Notes: a model not told the origin generated them from the sequence alone. Shown: positions 11,276-25,170, counted from the stretch's first letter. The stretch is 64,000 nt of DNA from Tetrahymena elliotti 4EA (GCA_000231825.2 JH720320.1:146058-210057), one strand, 5' to 3'. Made by a program: numbers and translations.

Positions 11276-14200
11276 TACACATTCAATTATATTCAACATT
11301 AATTAATATATGCTTGAACATTTTTTATCATTATTTAACAATCTAAGTTTTACATTGGCCCCATCTTCAATCAATAAAACCAATTAGATATTTGATTGAA
11401 ATATCAATCCAATTTTTTGGATAATTAGTAATATTTAGATTATCAAAGCTGAAAATAAAAGAAAAAATTTAAACTAAAAAGATATTCTAGAACTATAGAA
11501 CTATTTTTTTTCCTATTAATAGAAGAAACAAAGAAGTGAAAACTAGCCAATAAAATTTGAGAGATATCTTTTAAATGAATGTCTGTTTGTTGTTTTGGAA
11601 ATTGAAGAAAAATCATACCTAAATGATAAGATAATTTTTATTTACATTCAGCTATAAGCAAAATTAATTGATATAAAACAATTTTAAATTTTTTTAGCTA
11701 ATAAAAAATAAATCTGAAATGAATTGATTTAAGTGATTGGTACTATTTATATCTTTATAAAAATAACTATTTTGAATATTAAGAAATATCTTAATTAATT
11801 TATACATTTTAAGGTAACTCTTCATGAATTGTTTTAATAAGTGTAAATTAAAATAATCAAAATTTTTTTGATCAATGTTGAATATATTATTTTATCCTAA
11901 TCATCATTTAATGAAAAAAATTATTTTTTTTATTAAATGAAATTTTAAATATGAGGAATTGTGAATTCTTTTCATTAAAATAAACTATTTGAATTTGAGG
12001 TTTAATTAAGAGACTTAATATTAATCTTTACGTTTAAAAAAATTAAAATTTACATTCTAAGCAGTAGAAAATACAAATCAATAGTCCTATAGAAAATATA
12101 TAATTTGAAAAAGTATTTAGTGGAACTGGTTTAAAATTTTTGTTCTAATTACACAGTTTTTAAAAGATTAATAAATTTCAAGGCACATGAATTAGGGAGC
12201 ATAGTTTGGTACAAAGATATCAATATTTATTTAAAAATTAGGTGTTAAGTATAGACGGAAACTCCCTTGAAGCGGGAATGTACTGACTAACTAACAAGCC
12301 TGCCTCTACTTTTTAGATTTAAAAGATTGAGTTTTTCAAATATTAACAAAGATTTATCAATTTACTTAGTTGATTTAATTAAAAATCCATGAATAAATTT
12401 CAAAATAGATAAGTGGAAATAATTAATTTACATTTCTACAAATTGTAACTAACTAACATCTCTTTGGGATTGTTTTTGAAAAGTATTAAGATTTTATTTG
12501 AAAAAATCTTTTAGGTGCTTGATATTTCTTGAATACCAAATTAAGAACTACTTTAATTAAGAACTTGTTATTTTCTTTTTTTCAAAATTTACCTTCAAAA
12601 TATTAATTGATTGTATGAGTATTTATTAAGATCTTAACTCACTCACTTAGTAAAAATTATATTTTATCTTTAAGTCTATCAATAATTATTTGTAAAATTA
12701 AGAAGGATTTATTTTCAAATTTATTAGGTTACTAAATTGAAATCTCAAAGATATATTGATTTATTACATTTAAAAAAGATTGAATGAAGATTCTTAGTAA
12801 AATATTAACTTCTATGAAATAATCATAGAATTTTTTTAGTTTCGATTAGACAATAAAAAAAATATAAAAACATATATATAATTATAAATATATATTTCTG
12901 CAAATAGAAGCATAATTTGAAGAAAGTATCAAAAAATTTATAGTACAAAGAGAGATTTTCTGATTTAGAATCTAATTTGAAAAAGAAAACTTGTTACATT
13001 GAGGAAAAAAAGGAATTGAAAAAAAATGTTTGAAAGAGTAAAAAATATTAAAGGAGAAGAAAACAAAATCAGTATTGAAAAGAATCACTGTAAATAAATT
13101 ATGTTAAAATCTATTGAGGCTTTAAGATGTACAATAGATAGTTAACGATCAAATATTATCCTCGTGTTTAATTAAATGAAGCACTGACATCATAATTTTT
13201 ACATAGACAAATAAGAAGTAAATTTTTTAATCAAATGACTTTTTTTTGCGAGTAATCAGATTTGAGGAATTTAGCTTGAATTTGAATGAGAAAGAAGAAA
13301 AAAAAAATTTATAATTAATGGAAAAAAGTAAGCAGAAGGAAGTATTTAAAAATAAATGATTAATCTATTTCAATCAAAAAAAACTTTTCAAAAATTATTC
13401 TACATATATTTTAGATAATTTTTATCAATTTTCTATGACCTTCGGTTGTCTGAAAAAAATTCTTTCTTTTTTAAATTTTTGATTGAAATTGAGTGGTTGA
13501 TTCAAGGTTACAATTATCACACATTTTTGTTATCTTAATACATTTGTATTCAACTACACAACTTACTATTTTAATGATTGATTAATTTGTTTAGCCTATC
13601 GAATTAGACAACAAAATTATTTCTTTGTATAAAAATCTCATAAATCTCTATTATTTATTTTTTTGTCAACCATTAAATTCTTAACTAACAATTTACTTTA
13701 TTAAAATTATTTGAATTGCTCATTGTAAACTAAGTTAGATTTCTTCCATTTCAAATTAAATTCAAACTTATGGAACAGACGATGATAATATCAAAATATT
13801 TAGAAGGGATATAAAAATACTATTAATGATTTTTTTGAAATCAATGTCATTTTAACGAATTCTGATGCCAGAGTAACATGAAGTTAAGTAATCAAGGTTA
13901 ATAATAAAATTCTACAACAAATATTTTTTAAATTAAAACTTTAAATTTATCAATGGCTGAGAGTAAATTTATTTTTAGCTTTTTTTGGAAGTCTAATTTA
14001 CAATTATAAAATAGTTAATTATGTAAATGAAATAATAGATGCTTTTATTACTCTTTGGCAGAATAATTTAATCATAATATCTTTTCTTTTATACTAATTA
14101 TAATATACACTTTAATTTTTTGCTTCTTTGCTTTACTGCTTGTTATTTTAATTTAATTTTATTTTAAAGCGTTCTATGCTTTTATTGATAAATAAGATTT

Positions 14201-14666
14201 GTCATGAAAAATGAATAAAAGTTAATCTATTTAGATGTCTTTCATCTCTTTTTAAGATAAAAAATTATTTTAATAGTTACTAACTTATTCAATAACTTTA
14301 AGGAGAAACCAAATTTAAAAAAAATTAATTAATTTTGATTTGGAAAAAAGTAAAAAAGATATATTTTGTTGTTGTTTTTTATTAAAATCAAAGAGCAAAA
14401 TTATGATGGGAGAAAACGATTCCTCATTTCAATTATGGAAAACTCTTGAAAGAGAGAATATAACCTCTAAATTCTAATGAGCAGTGGGAGTATTTTGAAA
14501 TTATATGTACAATTTATTTAATGGATGTCTAAATATCATCTTAGTAATCAGTAAATTAAATGCAGCTGGGTATATTTTGATTAAAAAGCGGGAATTTGTA
14601 TTTAATAGTATAAATTTCTTAAATAGAGGATATTATTTAGTTTCTGATTTATGATAAGAATATTTA

Positions 14667-14943
14667 TCATTTAAGTTTTATTATTCTGCCTGATTTCAAC
14701 TCTAATTTCTTAGATATGATTAACCTTTTATTCCAATAATATAGAATGATCTACTTATTCATTTATCTGTAATTCAACAATTTAATAATGATAAACAAAA
14801 ATATATTTTTTCATTTAAGTTTTATTATTCTTCCTGATTTCAACACTAATTTCTGAGAGATGATTAACCTTATATTCAAAATAATATATAAATGATCAAT
14901 TTATTCATTTATCTGTAACTATGATTAAAATACAACAATTTTA
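14667..14943. repeat. Two direct copies of a ~120-bp unit
   Basis: 14667-14783 and 14811-14943 share TCATTTAAGTTTTATTATTC, CTGATTTCAAC, GATTAACCTT and ATTCATTTATCTGTAA in the same order, with small indels. No coding content is seen. Confidence 0.75.
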
Positions 14944-16910
14944 CAATCAAAAACAAAGAAATATTTTGAAAGATATGATTGAGGAGAACCAGTTTTAGGC
15001 TTTTTTTGGTAATAAACTGGCTGTCTTACTTAGATTTAATTGAAATAAGTTCTTTTTTATTATCTTAATAGAAAATAATATTCATTTATTACCAAATTGA
15101 AAAATAACTATTAAGGTCTAAGAGTTATAAAAATTGTATTTTGCAAAAATTCGCTTAATTTAAGCCTGATTCTATTTTTATTTGTAAATGGGGATATTTG
15201 TAAGAATTTAAACTGCTGAAATAATCAAAATTTATTTCTATTTAATATAATAGAACTATTTGTTATTAATATCCTTTTTTTCAAAATTAAAATTAAACAA
15301 AAAATATTCTCTATAAAAGTTAACATATTTTAACTCATATTTTTTGCACTAAAAATTTACAAACATAACTTAGCAATTTGCTAATTAATTCTGTTTTTCA
15401 CTTTAAATAGGTTTCTTGGGGGAAAACGCAAGAGATTAATTGTATTCTTTAGATCAAATATCTTAATTTCAAATCAACATTGCTACAAGTGTAACATTGA
15501 TTATTAAATTTAAATTTTCATAATGTTAAGTTAATTTCAGGTGAATAAAGATATTGCAGCTTATGATAATAGAGTCCACTTAAACTCATAAAATTTTTGA
15601 CAAATATTTTGGTGTTACATATGATTCTAATTTTGGGTGATTAAATATGATAAATTTAAGTGATTTAATCTTTTTGGATTTAATAGATTTCGAATATGCC
15701 ATAGTAAATCAAATAACACTGCATACCTTTTGAAAATACATTTTTTAAATCTAATTAAAATCTTTCCACTATAATATAGCTATTCCTAAATCAAAAGAGT
15801 TACTTTTTCTGAATAAATTTATAATCTTGATGAATAATAGAGGGAGTTACAAAAATTATGAAGTATCTAATTATGTTTTTATAAATCAGATTGTTTATTT
15901 AACAGTGGATTTGTAATAGATGCCCAGCAAATACTTTCAAAAGTTATTCTATATTTAAATGTAAATGAATCATCCAAAAACTGAGTTTGAGAATCTTTTA
16001 AAAAATTAATTTGATAAACATATGATATTTTAGTAAGGTTAGACTCAATTAAAAATGCGACAATCTTTTGGGAGAATTTACATTGATGATAATAGTGACG
16101 AATAAAGGATTTAACTAACTTACAAATGATTTCTTAAGTAAAAATTAATAAGTTTTTGCTTGCAGCAAAGTAAAGTAAAGACAAAAAAAATCAATGTAAC
16201 TCTTAATTATCAGCCAGACTAAATAAATATCACTTTTCAAATATTTACATATGATTTTTATAGAGAGATAATGAGTGTATTAAATACAAATTATCACACA
16301 TTAAATTTGAAATATATTTATTGTTTACAGTAAATAAATTAAATAAAGTTAATTGACTCTTTTATTTTTTATGAGAGGAATATTAACCGAATTTGATGAA
16401 GTCGAGAGAATGCTTTTTAAAAATACAATATTGATATCAATTATGAGCAACTTTTGTATTTGTATAGAAAATAAATATAAATTAAAAATGTGTAAAAATA
16501 GTGAAATTTATTTATTCTACTAAAAGTTATGTGAGCTTATACTTATTATTATTATTTTTGAAATATGTGTTTTTCTTAATTTTGTATGTTACTTATTTTG
16601 GCAAGCAAACAACAAACAATTCTTTTTTGTAGAAAAGTATGTTTGTTTATGAGCTTCTACCATCATAAAACTGGTTTTTTGGAAAAAATTGAGTGAAATT
16701 TAATTAATTTGTTCAAATGTATTTGCGAAATATGTGCTAAAATTAAATAAAGTGATTCACAATATTTTGCTAATTATTTTGGATTTTTTAAGTTACTAGT
16801 GATAACCATTTAAAAAACATACAAATTAAAAATATCATACAAAACGCATATTTTACTGCGTTGCTACTCTCTTATTTTGAGTTTATTGAGAGCTTTTTGA
16901 TTGAGAGAAA

Positions 16911-17174
16911 ATGTCTGGAAACGAGATAGGTGAAGGCAAATAATTCATGAATTTTGTTTAGAGTAGAGTAAATAATTGGAAAGGGGAAAAGTAGATGAAG
17001 AAACTGGTGAAATACTTATGGTATTTGTTTTTACATAAAAATAAGAATATATAAATAAAATAAAGTTCTCAAAGTTCCTTATTAGAAATGTATAATATAA
17101 TTGATTTTTTTAATTTCTTTTTTTCTTTATGCTTGTGTGGTGATAAAGAGCATGAGAGAAAAAAAACAAAATGA
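16911..17174 (+). CDS. Possible small protein (87 aa), weak
   Basis: ATG at 16911 in a GAGAGAAAATG context begins an 88-codon frame ending in TGA at 17172-17174. The first 40 residues (MSGNEIGEGKQFMNFVQSRV...) look protein-like and have higher GC than the surroundings. The later part is AT-driven, and an intron may begin at the GTATTTG near 17018. In ciliate code a frame of this length can occur by chance, since only TGA stops. No family recognised. Confidence 0.25.
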
Positions 17175-18055
17175 ATTAATTAAAGAATCGAAAAGAAAAA
17201 AAACTTTAATTAAAAATGTTTCTTAGATTTGAGATAACTAATAGAGAAGATTATGAATTTTTTTCACAAAAAATAGCGTTAATAATCAATTGATTGTAAT
17301 TAATTTTTTAGTTCAAATACTGGCCTTAGGGTAGGCTTTTCAAAATTTTTAATTAATTCTTCTATTCCTACCCTAACAAGAATTGTTCAATCATAATGTA
17401 ATATTTTTTATTAAATTTTATGGCACGTTCATTATTAGCATAGAATCAAACTGCTTGCATTACTTCTTCATGAAATGAAAAGTTTATAAAATTTTTCTAC
17501 CAGCTTAAACTCTCTCAGATGCTAAAGTACAAAATAATTAGTCAAGTAAGACATAAATGTTGGTGTATTGACTGTACTTCTTGCCAATTCTCGAAAGTAA
17601 TAGGTAAAGATCACTTATCCAAATGTAAAGTAAAATTAGTTAGGTAAAGCAAAGATTTAATTAATTTTGATGCAAAGGATTTGTTTGTTATTTGGTTAGC
17701 TAGTTTCTGTCTTTACTTTTTTTTTTCTATCTATCTATCTCAACTTTACTGATACTGCTTTCACTTAATTACAAAAAAAAGTCTGATTGATCAAAACCTG
17801 TAAATCAAGTGATAAAAAAAATATAATAAAAAAAATATTAAATTAATTCAACTCATCCCACTTTCCTAATAAAAAAAAGAAGTAAATTACTAATTTACAA
17901 ACTAACATATCGTAAATACCTAACAATACATACAGTTTGTTTGTTTGTTGCTAAAATCAATAAACGAAAAATTAAACTCAAATACCACCACTTTACACAA
18001 CAAGAAACTTCCAGTTATTTATCACTTAAAATAATACACACATTCATATTTCAAA
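17175..18055. other. Spacer with inverted repeat
   Basis: Apart from the inverted repeat at 17326-17376, it holds A-rich sequence and a C/A-rich stretch near 17925-18055 that is probably the promoter and leader of the 18056 gene. Confidence 0.55.
17326..17376. repeat. Inverted repeat (10-bp arms)
   Basis: TTAGGGTAGG at 17326-17335 is perfectly complementary to CCTACCCTAA at 17367-17376 around a 31-base AT-rich loop. It lies between the weak 16911 candidate and the 18056 gene. Confidence 0.8.
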
Positions 18056-18790
18056 ATGTCTGAAATGATTATCGACTCCCCTACTACATAAAGCTAATCT
18101 TAATTACCTGTACGTAGATTCAACAAAATTCAAAAAAGAAAGATCAATATCTCATCATAATCTTCATTATCTCTTTCATCTACCTCAACATGTATTTCAG
18201 GTTCAAATAAGATTAAAATGGCTTTATTAAACTAAATCAAAAACTAACACTCCCTAAGTGACTTGAATATTAATTTTGATAACGCTTATGATTTTATTGA
18301 AGAATCTACAGATTTAATCCCTTGTAGTGAAGAACAAGAATATAATCCCATCCAAGAAGTTTATTCAACTACTTCTTGCATGGAAGAAGAAGATTCTGTA
18401 TCTGACTTGAAGATAAGAAATAACAATGAAATAGATAACCTAATGGTTAACTCTAACAACTCTATGCTTATGAGTGCTAGCACTTCATCTCATATTTCTT
18501 AAGACATGATGATGAGCAGCAGCACTTGTTTAACATAATTAAAATCCAATAAAAAACTTCGTCTCTTTACAGCATTCCCTCGCACAAATATATTTATGGA
18601 TGAAGAACTAGACGATTACTTTTTATAGCTTGAGAATAAAATTAATCAATGGTTAGATGAATAAGGCGTCTAACAAGTTGAACCTAATTCTACCAAAATG
18701 AGCAGCTCTTCAAAAATTAGCATCAGCAGTTCCTTGAGCTCATCAACTCTGATATAAAGAAGAAAGCTTCGTAACTTGACTAATTTTTGA
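18056..18790 (+). CDS. Ser/Asn-rich acidic protein, single exon (244 aa)
   Basis: Uninterrupted 245-codon frame from ATG 18056 (TTCAAAATG context) to TGA 18788-18790. An N-terminal Ser/Gln stretch with a basic patch (RRFNKIQKRK) is followed by an acidic middle with IEESTDLIPCSEEQE. The C-terminal half has DEELDDYFLQLENKINQWLD between Ser-rich linkers, and the end is basic (QRRKLRNLTNF). It appears largely disordered with one short amphipathic helix near residues 175-200, possibly a binding motif. Codon use differs sharply from the spacers on both sides, so coding is well supported. Function is unknown. Confidence 0.85.
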
Positions 18791-21700
18791 AAAATTTAAT
18801 TAAAATGTAAATAGAAAGAATAAAAATATATATAGATACAACCTACATAATAAAGATATTAATAATTTAATTTTCCCAACTATTTTCGGTTAATAACATA
18901 GAATCTAAAATAACAAACCAATACCCATCCTCTCATCGAATAATAAATTATCAAGAAATTTCATAATTTCTTAAAATAACTTAAAATTGATTCTTTTTTT
19001 CTCTCGCCCCTCAACAAATTAAAATTCTTAAATTTAAATAAAATACATAATTTAAACAAAAAACTGAAATGATATAATCTCGCGAACTAAGCTTTTTAAT
19101 TTTGATACTAAACTGTTAAAGAATTAAACAGATCGTTCTATTTACTGATAAATATTCAGATCTAAAGATATATTAATCATTTATATCCCAAGCAAATGTA
19201 AACAAACAAAGTCACACAGACATAAATTGCTTTTGATAAAACAATGCATTAATTTAAATAAATAAATGATCCAGAATGATGAATCTAAATCAATCAAATG
19301 ATCATTCATTAATTTGATAAAATTCTCTTTTATCTTAAAATATTTAACAATCAATCAAACAAACAAACACAAATATTAACCTAATTATTATATTATCCTC
19401 ACCAATTTAATTTATTATTTAACCTTTCTTTCAATCTCCATACAAAAACCTAATGACTCCCTCCCTCCCTCACCTCCTCTCTACCTCACATATTAATAAC
19501 CTAAATAATCTCATCTTTTAAATTAAAATAATATTACTCTTAAATCTTACTCTCTTTGTATAATTTACATATAATTACACTTTCGTCTTTATTCTTTTAT
19601 TTGTTTCTTACTCGAAAGTATTAAAACTTCATTCTTTCTTATTTTTTCATTCATTATTTCACTACTTCGTTCTTTCATTCATTCATAAATTTATTCTTTC
19701 ATTCATTCTTTCTTTACTTATTCACTAAAAATTAAAATTTATTGTTCAGCTTCTTGGTTTTGAAATACATTCTTTCTCTCTATGTAATAATGAGCAAATA
19801 AATTCTGCTTATTTTTCTTTTAATCTTGATCAGACTATATATATAAACAACTAAACTGCTTTTTTACTTATAAATTTAAATTGGTAATATATATAATAAG
19901 GTATTTGCTCTATAAAGGTACTGGAATGACAATAATTATTTCTTAGAGGAATATACTATTCATTACTTTTGAAAGGGATTTTTTTTTTTGTATTTGGGTA
20001 GTAGCATTGTTTCATGTTGTTTGGTTCTAAAAAATTTTGCTTCAAAATTAGAATTTTTGCAAATCTCCACAATTTTGTATTTTTTCAGCAACTTTAAAAT
20101 AAAAAATATGGAGTCTTATAAATTTTTAGAAAAAAATCTAAAAGGTATTGATATGTGTTTCTTCAAAGAATTACTTTATGACCCTAAACAGAACATAAAA
20201 TATGAATCTTAAAGTTGACTCTGATTTAATTTAATATAAGTTGTAAGTTAATTCTTTCGAAAACTCACTTTTTTCTCCTTGTAATCAAAAAGGGGTAGAA
20301 GAGCATGAATGTAAAAATCATAGATAAATTTGTACATTTTGTGAAGAATATTGAATATGATATTTAACTTTAGATTTGTTAGTAACATTTGACTGAATGA
20401 AGGAGGTAAGTAACTAAATGAGGTATTTTTATTTAATTTAATTTGGTTGATGATCTCTAAATCATTTTCAAAATAGAAATCATTAGTTTACTAATTTGAT
20501 TAAAAAAGTAAAATAACTTAATTCATTGTAATTTAACTTCTCTATTAGTTAGATAAAATTTAATTATATTTACAGTCTTATAAATTGTTCTCATTACAAA
20601 AATGCCCATTTATTAAAAATTTTCAAGACTAAATACTTTTTAGAAAATCATCTTAAAAGTTCTAATCTTTCCATAGCTTATTTGTCTTAAAATATAGATT
20701 ATTTTAGAATAAAGATTAATGATCTTACCAAATAAATGATGATCTTCCAATTATATATAAAGACGAAACAATTTAATATCTAACTTTCTAAATGGGTTAT
20801 TTATAAATAACTTCCAAATATAAAAAACAGATTCTCATCAATCTATTTATTTATTATTACAATTTTTTAGGTTAAGTAAGTAGATGCGAAATTTGAAAAA
20901 AGATCAAAAAATTTAATTAACTTGAGAAAAAAATTAGGTTTTGTTATATTTACAATATTTGTAGTTATTTTAGGATTTATCATCTGAAATTAAATAAAAG
21001 AAAATATATTTATCTCTCATTATCTTACATTTGAAAATGGTTTCTTTCAAAAAATGAAAAGCTCCTTCAATTGTGAGCCATACTATTATTTTTTCCAATG
21101 AGAAGTTTTAAAAATTTGAAATTTAAAAATCTCTGCACCTAATTTCACTGTTCAAATTTTAGCTGTTTTTATTTAAGTCATGATACTTGCTGCTAGCTTA
21201 GTACTATATGGAAACTGATCTCTTTGTGCAAATAATATATCATCTTTATAAGTAAATTATCTGAGAACTGTCTTAAAATTTAAAAATCTAATGTAATAAC
21301 TGCTTTATAGCTCCCCACATTAAAAACAGTTTGTGAATTTGAAAATTTTCTTGGCAATGGAAATTGATTGAGTAATCATAAATAGACAAACTAAGTTGAT
21401 TACTGGAATAAAAGTTAAGAAATTAACATGTTTCTTCACTTTTTATTTAAGATACATGAGTTTTTACCTTCTTGATTTTGATTTACCCAAAATAAAAATA
21501 CAACCAAATTATTAATTCCTCAAGATTTACTAAATAATTCCACATTCATACAAACTAAATATCTCAGAAATAAATATTATTTTTAATGCTAATATTTAAT
21601 CTTATCACAAAGTCAATAGCTGTAAACAGTTTATGTATCCTGAATTTCGTTTCGATTCTTGAATTTTAATTTCTTAAATAAAAAATTAAATAAGTGGCCA

Positions 21701-21971
21701 CACTTTCACTCTCCAGATCATATCAAGTAGTAAAATAAATGATGGAGATAAATTTTTAGAAAATGTAAACTACTAATTACAAATTAGAAAAAAAAATATA
21801 ATTTTATTGATGTGTGCGTTATTTTAATTATTTAAATTATTTATGGGTCAGCTAAATTTACTGATTAGCTTATGATAAATTAATAGCTATCACTCATTTA
21901 ATTTACTTTTATTATTTACTTCTTTTTTAGTGTTTTGTTTTATCAATAAAAAATAACTTGTTTTTAATTTT
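18791..21971. other. Spacer with pyrimidine-rich tract
   Basis: Holds a CTCC-rich tract (19457-19489) and ATTC-type simple repeats (about 19620-19735). Frames at 19988-20212 (+) and about 20500-20830 (-) are open but unconvincing. Confidence 0.5.
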
Positions 21972-22181
21972 TCAAGATTTCTTTTCTCTATAAAAATTTA
22001 AATTTTACTTTAATTGATTCATTAAGCTAACTTTTTTTACATTCATTAATTCTGACTTTATTTTGCTCAAATCACGGGATTCTAATCTTCTTTTTTTACA
22101 TTGTTGAATGAGTAGCTTGTGTCTGGCTTTTAATCTAACTGCTCCTATAATTGACTGCTGGTAATCCTTAAATTAGATCAT
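21972..22181 (-). CDS. Possible small basic protein (69 aa)
   Basis: A 70-codon minus-strand frame from ATG at 22181 to TGA at 21974-21972. The product is Lys/Arg-rich and helical (VRLKARHKLLIQQCKKRRLE) and lies in a local GC island inside an AT-rich spacer. A second ATG farther upstream near 22230 could supply a short first exon (MFSIQKE) if a 26-bp intron is accepted. A chance frame remains possible. No family recognised. Confidence 0.4.
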
Positions 22182-23572
22182 AAACTTGTGGATTTAAAAT
22201 AAGTATTTACTTCTTTTTAAATAGAAAACATAATAAGAGAAATATATTTAAAAAGTCAGAATATTTTTGTTTTAAAATATCTTAATATTCTTTTAAAATG
22301 GTTAATTAGTATTCTTTTTGTTAAAGAGATTGTATTTCAAAACAACACTTGTAATAAATTTCATTTTTACTTGTGAAGAACCATTCTAAAATATTAAAAA
22401 AGAATTAATATTTCAAGTATTTAAATACTTTATGGTGAAATATGCATCACTATTCTATCATTTCTTTGTTATTTTTTAAGTATTTTTAACTGATTCTAAA
22501 AATAAATTCAATCATGTGGAAAAAGAAATTAACTCCTTCATAACCACAATTTGTTTATCGTTTATTTACTTCTTCAAAATAAAAAAATTGAAGTTAGACC
22601 ATTAAACCTAAAAAAATAGATCATACAATATTAACTCCAAAAAAAGCAAACGCTCATTAATTTTAAAAAAGAATAAAATAAAAATAATTTTCATATTTCT
22701 AAAGAGATAAATTCACATCACTCATCTTGTAGGTCAAATAAAAAATAATTTTCACTTAATTTTTTATTAAATACAAAGAAAGCACATACAATTTATAACA
22801 TTAATATTTTTTTTTGTTCATAAATTTAATAAATTACCAATATCATCCAAATTTTAACAAGATAACTTTAAAATGAACTGAGCCTCTGAAAACTCATTAA
22901 TTTTTTATTACTTGTCATGAAAGTTCTTAAATTTATTTCTACTGGTAAAATAATAACAATAAAAATAATGATCAAATCATCACCTGAATTTTTAACTTTA
23001 TAAAATTTTATATTAATACTATTTGTATATTTTACTGATCCTATTTCTTCACACTAAACAATTTTATTATGTTTGAGTTTATTCTAGGAAAAATGAATAT
23101 TAAAATTGTAAATAATTTTATTGATGAGATAATTAATAATCAAATTACAATTAAATAAAAAATGTTTATTAAAAGATACTTTGAGATTTAGAATTGCCAA
23201 AATATTATTAAAAAAATTGAATTATTTTATGAATCAATATAAAATTAAATAATTTAGTCTTTTTTGCTAGATTAAAAAATACTTTAATCTATTTAAATAT
23301 TTGGAATTTAAAATATTTTAAAAATTAAATAATTATCTAAAAATTAAAATAATAATTTAAACTTAACTTTTTTGTTGAAAAAAATTAGACAAAAATAATA
23401 AATCTTTAATTCCTTTATTCGATTAGCACGTATTGAAATTATAAGATTGATAATTTTTGTTCATCTAAGTTTTTTTAATTAATATTTATTAAAATAGATC
23501 ATTTTATTAATCCAATAATAGCAACAGATAAAATAAAGCATCAAAATTTACATTTTTAAAAAAGCAATATAA
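22182..23572. other. AT-rich spacer before the Yos1-like gene
   Basis: Nothing recognisable beyond A/T runs and the possible short upstream exon near 22210-22232 (-). Confidence 0.55.
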
Positions 23573-24053
23573 ATGGGATTTACTCTAGGTTCAATATTTG
23601 AATTCGTAGTTTTAATTATGAATGCATTTGCTATATTAGATGAAAAGCGTTTCTTAAGAAAAAGTAAAAAATTTCAATTAGATTTTTTATTTTTCCAAAT
23701 TATTTAAGCTAGATGAAAATGATAATAATGAAAGTTAAAATAATCAGCACTTTTAAGAAAGTTTTTGGATTCAAATGATAGATATTTGCAAATTAAAGTC
23801 TTCATTATTTAAAATTATTTTATGTTAATATAGTTGGTTGGGATAAAATTGATAGCTCACAACCTTAGTATGAAAGCGGTGTCAATTCTGTTAAATAATA
23901 GTTAATTATGCTTTTCTACACAGCAAGAAATATTGGAGTTTGTAAGTTTAAATCATTGATAAACACTTGAATTAAAATAAAATTTTTAATATTATAGATT
24001 TCTTGATTCCTTGTAATATATTATGCATAATTGGAGAAGTTTTGTTTGGGTGA
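23573..24053 (+). CDS. Yos1 / IER3IP1-like ER-Golgi membrane protein (84 aa)
   Basis: Three exons, 23573-23663, 23834-23941 and 23998-24053, join in phase 1/phase 1 to 85 codons. The N-terminus (MGFTLGSIFEFVVLIMNAFA, then ILDEKRFLRK and IGW after the first splice) matches the Yos1/IER3IP1 layout: a first hydrophobic segment, an asparagine followed by A-[IV]-L-[DN]-E-x-RFL, then a polar loop and a second hydrophobic segment ending in FG. The length agrees with the family's usual size of about 80 residues. Family members are subunits of the Yip1-Yif1 complex and support ER-to-Golgi vesicle transport, with both ends crossing the ER/Golgi membrane. Both introns are GT..AG. Homology is read by eye but the motif order is distinctive. 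Confidence 0.85.
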
Positions 24054-25170
24054 GTTATATATAATGGTTAAAAGAATATCAATTAACTCTAATAAAAGCA
24101 AAAATTTATATATCTAATTGTTATATTTCAAAGCATCCAGCATAGATTTTAATTAACTTTATCTATCTTCAAAAATATTCAAAAAAAAAAGAAAAAGATT
24201 TAATTTTTTACTTCACTTAATGGCAAATTTAAAAAAAATATTTTAAAGAGATAAATTTAAGCTCGATATATATTTTGACTATCTTTTTTATCAATCTTTA
24301 TTTCATAATGGGTAGGTATGAGCAAATAAATTATTTTATTAGCTATAAAATTATATTTTATCCAAAAAATTTAATTAGTTGCTTCCAAATAATAAGAGAA
24401 ACTAAATTATTTATAGAAGTAGAGATATAGAGGCTGTTAATTGTAAATACTTCATAATTTCAACATTCACTTTCTTATTTAAATTTTTATTTGAGCAATT
24501 TTGACTAAATTCTAGAAAATGTAAAATGTGTTAATACTTTTTTCAGTCAAATATCATTTTTTCATTTTATTGTAAAAGATTTTAAATTAGTCTCTTTTGA
24601 ATTCAACTAAAGAAATTTTGGGTGTAGAAAAACTAATTTTTTTCTATTTTTAAAAATGCATAATTAAAGTAATAAAATTATTGGTTTTCATTGATTTAAA
24701 ATAAAATATTTAATTTGAAAAAGTAATAAAATTATTTGGTTTTCATTGATTTAAAATAAAATATTTAATTTGAAAAAATTATTATCAAAATTTTAAGTGA
24801 TTTAAATAATTTGATTTTTCTGTTTAAGATTTTGTCGAATGATTTTTTGAGATCAACGGATAAATTGTCTTTATATTAAAATCAAAATATACTATAAGAT
24901 TCAATGAATCTCTTTTTGTTTTGATAAAAATGACTATGCTTAAGAAAATAAATAAAAAGAAAGAGAAATCAATAAAGAAAATATAGTTGTTTAACTATTT
25001 TATAAGATATTGAAAATTAATTATCTTGCATTAACACTAACAGGAATTACTAACTTTAATTAGAAAGAGTAAATTTACAAACGATCTTAAATACAATTAA
25101 CAAAACTTGAATTATATAAATTCTGTAAAGGTGTAATTAGAATTTAAGGAAAGATAATATTATAATTAAA
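24054..25170. other. AT-rich spacer with tandem duplication
   Basis: Holds the 55-bp tandem duplication at 24666-24774; otherwise featureless. Confidence 0.6.
24666..24774. repeat. Tandem duplication, two ~55-bp units
   Basis: 24666-24719 and 24720-24774 are near-identical (AAAGTAATAAAATTATT(T)GG, then TTTTCATTGATTTAAAATAA...), differing by one T. The near identity points to a recent event. Confidence 0.9.

Larger units (their letters stand above)
10494..16910. other. Long AT-rich spacer with repeats
   Basis: No supported gene. It contains the two repeat sets listed separately, a GC-rich patch near 12253-12312, and a Lys/Glu-rich frame near 13000-13180 broken by TGA codons that may be a coiled-coil relic or chance. 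Confidence 0.6.

Noticed and set aside
19988..20212. 74-residue plus-strand frame
   Set aside because: It begins at a TTG, follows a T run, and has spacer-like composition; frames of this length are expected by chance with one stop codon.
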